DNA from: an uncultured Erysipelotrichaceae bacterium
GTDB lineage: Bacteria > Bacillota_I > Bacilli_A > Erysipelotrichales > Erysipelotrichaceae
NCBI GenBank assembly: GCA_902766675.1
Contig: CACXEN010000022.1
Location: 1 to 6,957 of the forward strand
Length of the DNA: 6,957 bases
Reading direction: 5' to 3'
Both the position numbers and the translations under genes were made by a program. Below are positions 1 to 6,205 of this stretch, in pieces. Under the pieces are notes generated by a model, which saw nothing but the letters and a program-made list of their open reading frames with translations, ran no database searches and was not told where the DNA came from. The number at the start of each line of letters is the position of its first letter. Position 1 is the first letter of the stretch.

Positions 1-150
1 AAAGGTGGTTTAGAACATTTGGATATCATTGAATCAGCTACTAAAGCAACTTTTGATGATTTAACAATTTTAAAAGATATTACAGAGAAATATACTGGCT
101 TCCAATTTAAGTCATTAGCGCTGTTTTATCGCTTATTTGGCATTGAATAG
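1..150 (+). CDS. recO: Probable RecO C-terminus (partial, 5' end outside window)
   Basis: This open frame enters from the left edge and ends at TAG (148-150), giving the last 49 residues of a protein. The tail contains a Y-T-G-F-x-F-K-S segment followed by a hydrophobic stretch. This resembles the end of Firmicutes RecO, which typically has a tyrosine/glycine turn followed by 'LKS' near the C-terminus. RecO is a DNA repair protein that helps load RecA onto SSB-coated single-stranded DNA in the RecFOR pathway. The position fits, because recO directly precedes the glycyl-tRNA synthetase gene in many Firmicutes. The OB-fold and the zinc-binding part would lie outside the window, so the call rests on a short tail plus gene order. 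The promoter for the next gene overlaps its last codons. Confidence 0.6.
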   Translation, partial: KGGLEHLDIIESATKATFDDLTILKDITEKYTGFQFKSLALFYRLFGIE

Positions 151-171
151 AGCCTCTTAAAGTGCTATACT
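143..171 (+). promoter_or_regulatory. Predicted SigA-type promoter of glyS (extended -10)
   Basis: A -35-like TTGAAT lies at 143-148 (4 of 6 matches to TTGACA). After exactly 17 bp comes a -10-like TATACT at 166-171, preceded by TG at 163-164 in the extended -10 position. Transcription would start near 178, giving a leader of about 21 nt. The -35 lies in the last codons of the upstream gene, so the glyS-dnaG-rpoD-trmK group could be transcribed independently of recO. This is a consensus match only, with no experimental support. Confidence 0.55.
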
Positions 172-198
172 ACGAAAGATTATGAAAGAGGTTTTTTT
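151..198 (+). terminator. Possible hairpin plus T7 tract between recO and glyS
   Basis: The sequence CCTCTT (153-158) can pair with AAGAGG (186-191). The stem extends outward by one G-T and one A-T pair, and the loop is 27 nt. Seven T residues (192-198) follow directly and abut the glyS ATG. This looks like an intrinsic terminator for transcripts arriving from recO. The right arm also contains the glyS Shine-Dalgarno sequence (AGAGG). The large loop makes the terminator only moderately convincing. A transcript begun at the predicted glyS promoter (start near 178) would lack the left arm and would not fold this way. Confidence 0.35.
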
Positions 199-1584
199 AT
201 GGAAAAAACGTTCGATTTGATTGTTTCACACGCAAAAGAAACAGGATTTGTGTTTCAGGGTTCTGAAATCTATGGTGGTTTGAGTAATACATGGGATTTT
301 GGGCCATATGGTGTACTTTTAAAGGATAATATTAAAAGAGCTTGGCAAAAGAAATTTATCCAAGAAGATCCAAATAATGTTGAAATTCAAGCAGCTATTT
401 TGATGAATCCAAAGGTTTGGGAAGCTTCTGGACATTTAAAAGGCTTTTCTGATCCGCTAATGGATTGTAAAGCATGTAAAACAAGACACCGTGCGGATCA
501 ATTAATAGAAAATTACACAAATGGTGAAGTTACTTGTGAAGGTTGGACAAATGAGGAAATGGAAGAATATATTGAGAAGAACCAAATTCCATGTCCTGAT
601 TGCGGAAAACATGACTTCACAAAGATTCGTCAATTCAATTTAATGTTTAAAACATTCCAAGGAACATTGGAAGATAATAAAAACACAATTTATTTAAGAC
701 CAGAAACAGCACAAGGTATGTTTGTGGACTTTAAAGGTGTACAACGTGCATATCGTAAAAAATTACCATTTGGAATTGGTCAAATTGGTAAGAGTTTCAG
801 AAATGAAATAACACCTGGTAATTTCATCTTTAGAACGCGTGAATTTGAACAAATGGAAATGGAATTCTTCTGCAAGCCAGGAGATGATGATGAATGGTTT
901 GCATATTGGCGTAATTTCTGTATGGATTGGATTATTTCTCTTGGTGGAAATAAAGAGAATTTACGTTTTAGAGATCATGAAAAAGAAGAATTGAGTTTCT
1001 ATTCTAAAGCAACAACAGATATTGAATATAAATTCCCATGGGGTTGGGGAGAATTATGGGGTATTGCGGATCGTACAGATTATGATTTAACGCAGCACCA
1101 AAATACTTCTGGTCAAAATCTAGAATATTTAGATCCAGAAACAAATGAGAAATATATTCCTTATGTAGTAGAACCTGCTGTAGGTGTAGAACGTTTATTC
1201 TTTATGTTCTTTACAGATGCATATGATGAAGAAGAAATAAAGAATGGTGATAAAACCGATAAGAGAATTGTGATGCGTTTCTCACCAGTTCTTGCGCCAA
1301 TTAAGGCAGCAATTCTACCACAAATTAAAAAACGTCATGCGGAATACGCAAAGAAGTTATATAAAGAATTATCTTGTGACTTCTCTGTACAATATGACGA
1401 AGCAGGTTCCATTGGCAAAAGATATCGTCGTCAAGATGAAATTGGAACACCATATTGTATTACAATAGATGATCAAACATTAGAAGATAACACAGTAACA
1501 ATTCGTTACCGTGACTCCATGGAACAAGATCGTATGACGATTGAAGAAGTACGTCAAAAGATCTTACATGAGATTCGTTTTTAA
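199..1584 (+). CDS. glyS: Glycyl-tRNA synthetase, single-chain alpha2 type
   Basis: This class II aminoacyl-tRNA synthetase joins glycine to tRNA-Gly using ATP in the cytoplasm. At 461 residues it has the usual length of the bacterial dimeric (eukaryote-like) GlyRS and is not the alpha2beta2 GlyQ/GlyS form. The N-terminus carries the glycine-enzyme signature [17 protein letters not shown] (about residues 22-38). Two CxxC pairs (C90/C93 and C132/C135) form a likely zinc site in the insertion. RPETAQG (167-173) is a conserved active-site segment. Motif 2 includes FRNE (200-203) and RTREFEQ (212-218), and motif 3 is GVER (329-332). The anticodon-binding domain covers about 358-461. The start is set by AGAGG at 187-191, seven bases before ATG. 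No T-box leader is present, because there are only 48 bases between the upstream stop and this start. dnaG follows after 12 bp, which suggests co-transcription. Confidence 0.97.
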   Translation: MEKTFDLIVSHAKETGFVFQGSEIYGGLSNTWDFGPYGVLLKDNIKRAWQKKFIQEDPNNVEIQAAILMNPKVWEASGHLKGFSDPLMDCKACKTRHRADQLIENYTNGEVTCEGWTNEEMEEYIEKNQIPCPDCGKHDFTKIRQFNLMFKTFQGTLEDNKNTIYLRPETAQGMFVDFKGVQRAYRKKLPFGIGQIGKSFRNEITPGNFIFRTREFEQMEMEFFCKPGDDDEWFAYWRNFCMDWIISLGGNKENLRFRDHEKEELSFYSKATTDIEYKFPWGWGELWGIADRTDYDLTQHQNTSGQNLEYLDPETNEKYIPYVVEPAVGVERLFFMFFTDAYDEEEIKNGDKTDKRIVMRFSPVLAPIKAAILPQIKKRHAEYAKKLYKELSCDFSVQYDEAGSIGKRYRRQDEIGTPYCITIDDQTLEDNTVTIRYRDSMEQDRMTIEEVRQKILHEIRF

Positions 1585-1585
1585 C

Positions 1586-1592
1586 AAAGGAG
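1586..1592 (+). promoter_or_regulatory. Ribosome binding site of dnaG
   Basis: AAAGGAG lies in the 12-bp gap between the glyS stop and the dnaG ATG, four bases before the start codon. It fixes the dnaG start at 1597. Confidence 0.75.
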
Positions 1593-1596
1593 AAAG

Positions 1597-3342
1597 ATGC
1601 CTAGAATCAGTGAAGAAGAAATCAAAGCTGTAAGAGAAAAAGCAGATATAGTAGATATAGTAGGTCGCTATATTCAAGTACATAAACAGGGGAAAGGGTA
1701 TGTGGCAGTATGCCCGTTTCATGATGACCATTCTCCTAGTCTTCACATAAATCAAGACATGCAAATCTATAAATGCTTTGTATGTAATAACGGTGGAAAT
1801 GTATTCACGTTCATACAGAATTATGAAAAAGTATCTTTCCCAGAAGCAGTTAGTAAAGTAGCAAATTTGGTAGGTATCCAATTATCCTATGAGCCAACAA
1901 AAAATGTTGTGGCGAAAGATCCACATAAAGAAGCGCTATACAATGTCTTAAATGAAACAATACGCTTCACAATGTACCAATTAAATAGTCAGGATGCGAA
2001 AGACCAAAAAGATTATTTAATGAAAAGAGGTCTCACAAATGATGTATTGGAATATTTCCAAATAGGCTATAACCCATTAAAACAATCTTTATATAAATTC
2101 TTAAATGCGAAGAATTACAAAGATGAAGATATTATCAATAGTAATGTTTGTCGGATGAGTGAAAATGGTATGCAAGATGTATTTGCGGCACGCATTACAT
2201 TCCCGATTCATGATAACTTCGGTAATCCAATTGGATTTAGCGCAAGAAGTTTAGATCCGGAAGCTGTTTCGAAATATATCAATACGACGGAAACAGAATT
2301 ATTTATAAAAGGAAATATCGTATATAACTACCATCGTGCAAAACAAGCTTCCAGAAAAGAAGGAAAAGTATATATTTGCGAAGGTGTTACAGATGTCATT
2401 GCTTTCTATCGAGCTGGTATTGAAAATGTAGTATGTACATTAGGTACTGCATGTACAAAAGAGCAAATGCGTTTATTAAAAAGCTTAGCGCCAAGATTGG
2501 TGTTCTGCTATGACGGTGATGAAGCTGGGCAGAATGCGACATGGAAAGCATGTAAAATCGCAAATGCGATGAATACAGATGTTAGAGTCATCCACAACAA
2601 AACAGGATTAGATCCAGATGAAATACTTTCTAAACAAGGTGCAGATGGCTTAAAGAACATATTAAAAGAAGAAATCTCTTGGATGGAATTCGTATTAGAG
2701 TATTTAAAGAGTCGTACGAATCTAAATAGTTATTTAGAAAAGAAAGAGATGGCAAAAAAAGCAATGGATGAAATTGCATTGCTGAATGATGAAGCTGATA
2801 AACAATATTTCACAGAACAGTTATCTAAATTAACTGGCTTGCAATTAACATATGCAAAGCATACGAAAACACATCGGCCATATGAAAAAAGAGCATTAAA
2901 AGTTCCAAATGGACTTAGAGAGACGGAATATCAAGTATTAAAAATGATGATATCGTCAAAGAATGCAATTTCTCAATTTGAAAATGAACTTGGTTATTTA
3001 ACAGATCAAGATACGCAAACATTGGCGATGATGATAGTTAGTGCATCAAGACATCATGACAATATTGATGCATTACAATTGATAGATCAAACAAATGATC
3101 AAAGTATTAAAGATTTGATTGCGAAACTTGTTACAGATTCGGGTGTAGATGTCGAATATGATGAAGAGATGATGCGAGATGCAATCCGCACAATAAAAAT
3201 TGCTGAATTGACGAAACAATCCGATAAATACAAGGAAGAGCTAGATAAAGATTTGAATCAAGAAACTAGACAATTGGTTCTTGATCAATATGCAGAATGT
3301 TTAAGAGAATTACGGAGGCAAATAGATGAAAAAAACAGCTAA
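1597..3342 (+). CDS. dnaG: DNA primase
   Basis: DnaG makes the short RNA primers for leading- and lagging-strand synthesis at the replication fork, working with the replicative helicase. The protein has 581 residues, typical of bacterial DnaG. The N-terminal CHC2 zinc-binding domain shows C39, H42, C60 and C63, within [10 protein letters not shown] and CFVC. The RNA-polymerase-like core has the conserved [20 protein letters not shown] segment (about 198-217). The TOPRIM catalytic fold has the CEG motif with E262, then YDGDEAG with D306 and D308, then DPDE with D339 and D341. These are the expected metal-binding acidic residues. The C-terminal part, about residues 435-581, is the less conserved helicase-interacting domain. 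The gene sits 12 bp after glyS and overlaps rpoD by 17 bp in a different frame. This is the classic dnaG-rpoD pairing, here without an adjacent rpsU. Confidence 0.98.
   Translation: MPRISEEEIKAVREKADIVDIVGRYIQVHKQGKGYVAVCPFHDDHSPSLHINQDMQIYKCFVCNNGGNVFTFIQNYEKVSFPEAVSKVANLVGIQLSYEPTKNVVAKDPHKEALYNVLNETIRFTMYQLNSQDAKDQKDYLMKRGLTNDVLEYFQIGYNPLKQSLYKFLNAKNYKDEDIINSNVCRMSENGMQDVFAARITFPIHDNFGNPIGFSARSLDPEAVSKYINTTETELFIKGNIVYNYHRAKQASRKEGKVYICEGVTDVIAFYRAGIENVVCTLGTACTKEQMRLLKSLAPRLVFCYDGDEAGQNATWKACKIANAMNTDVRVIHNKTGLDPDEILSKQGADGLKNILKEEISWMEFVLEYLKSRTNLNSYLEKKEMAKKAMDEIALLNDEADKQYFTEQLSKLTGLQLTYAKHTKTHRPYEKRALKVPNGLRETEYQVLKMMISSKNAISQFENELGYLTDQDTQTLAMMIVSASRHHDNIDALQLIDQTNDQSIKDLIAKLVTDSGVDVEYDEEMMRDAIRTIKIAELTKQSDKYKEELDKDLNQETRQLVLDQYAECLRELRRQIDEKNS
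3314..3318 (+). promoter_or_regulatory. Ribosome binding site of rpoD inside dnaG
   Basis: GGAGG lies within the last codons of dnaG, seven bases before the rpoD ATG at 3326. It supports that start codon, and therefore supports the long lysine-rich N-terminus as genuinely translated. Confidence 0.75.
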
Positions 3343-3925
3343 GAAAAATGAAACGAAGAAAAAGGTAACAAAACCATCAGCTACGAAAAAGTCTGCAGCT
3401 AAAAAAGTGACAGCGAAGAAAACAGCAAAGACCTCTGTAAAGAAGGCACCTGCAAAAAAAGTAGCAGATAAAAAAGTCACAAAGAAAGCTACAGTAAAAA
3501 AGGAAGCTAAAAAAGCAGTAAAGAAACCTGCAAAAAAAGCTGTCGCTAAAAAAGAAACAGCGAAAAAAGCAGTGAAGAAAACTACTGCAACAAAAGCAGC
3601 TAAAAAACCTGTAGCTAAAAAACTTACCGCAAAAAAACCAGTAGCTAAAAAAGCAACAGCAAAGAAAGAAGTAAAGAAACCTGTTGTAAAAAAGGCAGCG
3701 AAAAAAGTAGAAAAGAAACCTGCAAAAAAGGTAGAAACTAAGAAAGTCGCTGCGAAAAAAGATACAAAAAAGGCAACAGCTAAAAAGCCTGCTGTAAAAA
3801 AGGTTGAAAAGAAAGTAAAAGCAGAAAAGCCAGCAGTTAAAAAAGAAACAAAGACTGTGAAAAAGGCAGAAGTAAAAAAAGAAGAACCTGTAAAGGCTAC
3901 TTCTAAAGCTGAAGAAAAAAATGCA
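3326..3925 (+). repeat. Low-complexity lysine/alanine repeat region of rpoD
   Basis: These codons encode residues 1-200 of the sigma factor. About 41% of the residues are lysine. I count 36 lysine doublets, or doublets within triplets, between residues 2 and 185, spaced mainly 4-5 residues apart. The intervening residues are mostly A, V, T, P and E, in a histone H1-like pattern of the (P/T/V)AKK kind. At DNA level this gives dense A-runs, including A7 at 3329-3335, 3454-3460, 3532-3538 and 3631-3637. The region is probably disordered and nucleic-acid binding; that function is an inference. Confidence 0.9.
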
Positions 3926-5161
3926 AATGACGTAAAAGAAGAATTACGTGAAACAAAGACAGAGATTGAAATCTATAATAAATCTGGTCGTCATAAAGAA
4001 TTGAAGAGTCTAGATGAATTAAAAGAAGAATATCGTAGAGTCTTTGATGCGGATGGACAAATTTTCCAAAAAGATGTTATGGCATCATTAGAAAGCTTCG
4101 ATATGAGTGATGATGACATGGACCAATTATGGGATTGGTTCAATGATGAAGACATCAAAATCGTTGAAGATGATGATATCGAAGAGATGACAGATGATGA
4201 CGATGATATGGATCTTCTAGATGATGATTTAGATGATGACGATGACGATGATGATGACGATGATGAAGATGGTGAATCTCGTACAAAGATTCCTGATTTA
4301 GCATCCTATACTCGTACAACTAGCATTCAACTAAATGACCCAGTAAAAATGTATTTAAAAGAAATTGGTAGAGTTCCTCTTTTGAAACCAGAAGATGAAC
4401 CGGAAATTGCCAAAAGAATTGAACAAGGTGATGAAGAAGCTAGAGCTATTCTAATTTCTAGTAACTTACGTCTAGTTGTTTCTATTGCGAAAAAATATGT
4501 TGGTCGTGGCATGTTATTCCTTGATCTAATTCAAGAAGGTAATATGGGCTTAGTAAAAGCAGTAGAAAAATTCGATTATACAAAGGGATTCAAATTCAGT
4601 ACATATGCGACATGGTGGATTCGTCAAGCAATTACACGTGCAATTGCTGACCAAGCACGTACAATTCGTATCCCAGTACACATGGTTGAAACAATTAATA
4701 AATTAACTCGTGTACAAAGACAATTAGTACAAGAATTCGGTAGAGATCCAACAGCGGAAGAAATCAGCGCAAGAATGGAAGGAATCTCTCCAGAAAAAGT
4801 ACGTGAAATTCAAAAGATTGCATTAGAACCTGTTTCTTTAGAAACACCAATTGGTGAAGAAGATGATTCTCATTTAGGTGATTTCATCGAAGATAAGGAA
4901 GCTCTAAGTCCAGATCAATATGCGAATAATCAATTATTGAAAGATGAAATTAATAATGTATTAGCTGGATTAACAGATAGAGAAGAAAAAGTATTGCGTT
5001 TACGCTTTGGATTATATGATGGAAGAACTCGTACATTGGAAGAAGTTGGCAAAGAGTTTAATGTAACTCGTGAACGTATTCGTCAAATTGAGGCGAAAGC
5101 ATTACGTAAATTAAAACATCCAACTAGATCAAAACGTTTAAAAGATTTCTTTGATAAATAA
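3326..5161 (+). CDS. rpoD: Primary RNA polymerase sigma factor (RpoD/SigA) with long charged N-terminal extension
   Basis: This is the housekeeping sigma factor that directs RNA polymerase to -10/-35 promoters. The protein has 611 residues, about 240 more than Bacillus subtilis SigA. Residues 1-200 are a lysine/alanine/valine-rich extension with about 82 lysines, mostly as KK pairs every 4-5 residues. Residues 228-283 match region 1.1 (SLDELKEEY... [15 protein letters not shown]). Residues 284-316 are acidic, with 11 consecutive Asp at 303-313. The rest is a textbook sigma core. Region 1.2 begins with [14 protein letters not shown] (337-350). Region 2 includes [17 protein letters not shown] and the -10-recognising [15 protein letters not shown] (426-440). 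Region 3 spans about 455-530. Region 4 has the helix-turn-helix [20 protein letters not shown] (570-589), and the protein ends in [11 protein letters not shown]. There is no methionine between M1 and M252, and a GGAGG precedes M1, so the extension is not a start-site mistake. It overlaps dnaG by 17 bp and shares one base with trmK. Confidence 0.97.
   Translation: MKKTAKKNETKKKVTKPSATKKSAAKKVTAKKTAKTSVKKAPAKKVADKKVTKKATVKKEAKKAVKKPAKKAVAKKETAKKAVKKTTATKAAKKPVAKKLTAKKPVAKKATAKKEVKKPVVKKAAKKVEKKPAKKVETKKVAAKKDTKKATAKKPAVKKVEKKVKAEKPAVKKETKTVKKAEVKKEEPVKATSKAEEKNANDVKEELRETKTEIEIYNKSGRHKELKSLDELKEEYRRVFDADGQIFQKDVMASLESFDMSDDDMDQLWDWFNDEDIKIVEDDDIEEMTDDDDDMDLLDDDLDDDDDDDDDDDEDGESRTKIPDLASYTRTTSIQLNDPVKMYLKEIGRVPLLKPEDEPEIAKRIEQGDEEARAILISSNLRLVVSIAKKYVGRGMLFLDLIQEGNMGLVKAVEKFDYTKGFKFSTYATWWIRQAITRAIADQARTIRIPVHMVETINKLTRVQRQLVQEFGRDPTAEEISARMEGISPEKVREIQKIALEPVSLETPIGEEDDSHLGDFIEDKEALSPDQYANNQLLKDEINNVLAGLTDREEKVLRLRFGLYDGRTRTLEEVGKEFNVTRERIRQIEAKALRKLKHPTRSKRLKDFFDK
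3602..3661 (+). repeat. Imperfect 30-bp tandem duplication within rpoD
   Basis: Two adjacent 30-bp copies (3602-3631 and 3632-3661) match at 25 of 30 positions by eye. They encode the ten-residue units [10 protein letters not shown] and [10 protein letters not shown]. This suggests that the lysine-rich extension grew at least partly by in-frame duplication. Confidence 0.7.
4232..4264 (+). repeat. GAY trinucleotide run encoding 11 aspartates in rpoD
   Basis: Eleven consecutive GAT/GAC codons encode D303-D313. They lie within a wider acidic linker (about residues 281-316) between sigma regions 1.1 and 1.2. Mixed GAT and GAC codons make the DNA less uniform than the protein. Simple triplet repeats like this can change length in frame. 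Confidence 0.9.
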
Positions 5162-5829
5162 TGAAACAGAATCGTATTAATGGAATTGGACAAATGATAC
5201 AAAAAGGCATGGTTGTTGCGGACATTGGTACAGACCATGCTTTTCTTCCTGTCTATTTAATTGAAAATGATATTTGTGAAAAAGTATATGCATGTGATGT
5301 TGCGGATGGTCCATTAGATGCTGCACGAAAGACAATTGCAGAAAGAAATATGGATGAAAGAATCATTGTGATTCAATCAGATGGATTTGATTGTGTACCT
5401 GATGATGCAAATGTAGCTGTTTTAGCAGGTATGGGTTTTTATACAGTAGAAGGGATCTTTGAAAGAAATATCGAAAAGCTAGATCAATTCAAACAAATTA
5501 TTATTGAAGTAAATCGCAATGTGAAAGAAATGCGACAATATATTAGCGAGCATCATTATACAATTCAAAATGAAGAAATCATTTATGATAGAGGACATTA
5601 TTATTTTGTGATTGATATGAATACAACATATCATGATGAATATAATGAAGTTGAAATCCAATGTGGACCAATTTTACTGAATAAGAAAGAAAAAGATTAT
5701 ATTGAATATATTGATATTCGTTTAAAACAATTGAAAGAATATATTTCAAAATCAAAATGTGATAATGATCATCCACTTGTAAAAGAGAAAAAGCTATGGT
5801 TACAAGCAAAAAAAATTGCCAATGATTAA
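5161..5829 (+). CDS. trmK: tRNA (adenine(22)-N1)-methyltransferase TrmK
   Basis: TrmK methylates A22 at N1 in the D-arm of certain tRNAs, using S-adenosylmethionine. The SAM-binding motif I is ADIGTDHAFLP (residues 20-30). DVADGP (46-51) follows at the place where the family has an acidic residue and a DGP segment. SDGF (73-76) and LAGMG (88-92) match the later Rossmann motifs, and IEVN with N118 matches the family's 'QPN' region. At 222 residues it is slightly shorter than B. subtilis TrmK; the C-terminal helical part looks reduced. The glycine after AGMG, usual in the family as I recall it, is F93 here. The ATG shares its A with the rpoD stop (TAATG) and no clear Shine-Dalgarno precedes it, so translation probably depends on coupling to rpoD. 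trmK after rpoD is the normal Firmicutes order. The usual following gene, nif3/yqfO, is absent here. Confidence 0.9.
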   Translation: MKQNRINGIGQMIQKGMVVADIGTDHAFLPVYLIENDICEKVYACDVADGPLDAARKTIAERNMDERIIVIQSDGFDCVPDDANVAVLAGMGFYTVEGIFERNIEKLDQFKQIIIEVNRNVKEMRQYISEHHYTIQNEEIIYDRGHYYFVIDMNTTYHDEYNEVEIQCGPILLNKKEKDYIEYIDIRLKQLKEYISKSKCDNDHPLVKEKKLWLQAKKIAND

Positions 5830-5844
5830 TTGGCAATTTATTTT
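5808..5844. terminator. Bidirectional intrinsic terminator between trmK and rpsT
   Basis: A perfect 11-bp inverted repeat has arms at 5813-5823 and 5829-5839 with a 5-nt loop. On the plus strand the right arm runs into TTTATTTTA. On the minus strand the stem is followed by an uninterrupted T tract (complement of A 5808-5815). It can therefore end both trmK and rpsT transcripts. The trmK stop codon (5827-5829) spans the loop and stem, and the rpsT stop (5838-5840) forms the edge of the right arm. Most stem pairs are A-T, with three G-C pairs in the GCC/GGC core. Confidence 0.8.
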
Positions 5845-6101
5845 ATAGAATTCACTGCTTTAGCAAGTCTACTTTTTTGACGCGCAACATAGTTACCTTT
5901 TTTGATGTTAGATACAAGTGCTTTGTCTAGTGATTTATTAACTTCGTTGTATGCTTGTTGTGCTGCTTCTTTATCTTGAGCTTCTACAGCAGCTAATACC
6001 TTTTTAATCGCAGTTTTTAATTCACTTTTTTGACCGGCTTTAGCATTTTGTCTCTTTAAGTTAGTTAATGCACGTTTCTTTTGTGATTTAATATTTGCCA
6101 T
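5838..6101 (-). CDS. rpsT: 30S ribosomal protein S20
   Basis: S20 is a small helical protein that binds 16S rRNA at the bottom of the 30S subunit and helps its early assembly. The product has 87 residues, the usual length, and is rich in Lys, Ala and Arg. It begins MANIKSQKKR and includes the typical NLKRQNAKAGQKSELKTAIKK and NKSLDKALVSNIKKGNYVARQKSRLAKAVN stretches in order (split here only by intervening residues). An AGGAGG lies five bases before the ATG and a strong promoter lies just upstream. The gene converges on trmK, with stop codons 8 bp apart, and diverges from fmt. It appears to be a single-gene transcription unit ending at the shared terminator. Confidence 0.97.
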   Translation of the reverse strand: MANIKSQKKRALTNLKRQNAKAGQKSELKTAIKKVLAAVEAQDKEAAQQAYNEVNKSLDKALVSNIKKGNYVARQKSRLAKAVNSIK

Positions 6102-6106
6102 GCTTT

Positions 6107-6112
6107 CCTCCT
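6107..6112 (-). promoter_or_regulatory. Ribosome binding site of rpsT
   Basis: CCTCCT on the plus strand reads AGGAGG on the coding strand, five bases upstream of the ATG at 6101. It is a full consensus Shine-Dalgarno and fits a highly expressed ribosomal protein. Confidence 0.85.
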
Positions 6113-6132
6113 ATTTATTTTACGCAACAGAG

Positions 6133-6161
6133 ATTATATCAAAGCATATTTTAAAATGCAA
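6133..6161 (-). promoter_or_regulatory. Predicted SigA promoter of rpsT
   Basis: Read on the minus strand, TTGCAT (6161-6156) and a perfect TATAAT (6138-6133) are separated by exactly 17 bp. Transcription would start near 6126, giving a leader of about 25 nt. That is too short for a large structured autoregulatory leader. It is one of the best promoter matches in the window. Confidence 0.75.
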
Positions 6162-6175
6162 TATTTAGATGCTTT
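6141..6175. repeat. Inverted repeat between the divergent rpsT and fmt promoters
   Basis: AAAGCAT (6141-6147) and ATGCTTT (6169-6175) are perfect inverted 7-mers with a 21-bp spacer, centred at 6158. Each arm lies 2-3 bp upstream of a -10 box on its own strand, so the dyad matches the symmetry of the two promoters. A 10-bp palindrome ATTTTAAAAT lies inside at 6148-6157. It may be a protein-binding site or simply shared promoter sequence. Confidence 0.5.
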
Positions 6176-6184
6176 CTGTATAAT
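6156..6184 (+). promoter_or_regulatory. Predicted promoter of fmt with weak -35
   Basis: A perfect TATAAT lies at 6179-6184. With a 17-bp spacer its -35 would be ATGCAA at 6156-6161, only 3 of 6 matches. This is the same hexamer that serves as the rpsT -35 on the other strand. Transcription would start near 6191, giving a leader of only about 15 nt. The -10 is convincing; the -35 is weak. Confidence 0.55.
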
Positions 6185-6194
6185 AATACAGGAT

Positions 6195-6200
6195 AGGTGA
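6195..6200 (+). promoter_or_regulatory. Ribosome binding site of fmt
   Basis: AGGTGA lies five bases before the ATG at 6206 and supports that start, which also gives the expected Fmt N-terminus. Confidence 0.65.
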
Positions 6201-6205
6201 TACAT

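Noticed and set aside
151..198. T-box riboswitch upstream of glyS
   Set aside because: T-box leaders need well over 100 nt with a specifier loop and the T-box sequence. Only 48 nt are available and no T-box motif is seen.
1564..1881. 105-codon open frame on the minus strand over the start of dnaG
   Set aside because: It lies antisense to the conserved zinc-binding domain of dnaG, has a low-complexity Tyr/Phe/Ile-rich product typical of reversed A/T-rich coding sequence, and has no recognisable family.
3207..3240. TTGACG in the 3' part of dnaG as the -35 of an internal rpoD promoter
   Set aside because: The -35 is good, but no acceptable -10 lies 16-18 bp downstream; the nearest candidates have poor spacing or sequence. 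An internal rpoD promoter remains possible but is not supported here.
3326..3925. Lysine-rich segment as a separate histone-like gene or a frameshifted/misassembled fusion
   Set aside because: The frame is continuous into region 1.1 and the sigma core, with no internal stop and no Met start before M252. Similar basic tails are known on primary sigma factors of other lineages.
3326..3925. Repetitive DNA as a CRISPR array or replication-origin iterons
   Set aside because: The repetition follows the codon frame and amino-acid pattern. There are no constant repeats with unique spacers and no DnaA-box-like series.
4327..4512. 61-codon minus-strand frame inside rpoD
   Set aside because: It is antisense to sigma regions 1.2-2, the most conserved coding sequence in the window. 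No independent evidence supports it.
5479..5836. Minus-strand frames opposite trmK (60 and 85 codons)
   Set aside because: Both are antisense to trmK with hydrophobic, low-complexity products, and they overlap the shared terminator or lie downstream of it. They are not membrane genes on this evidence.
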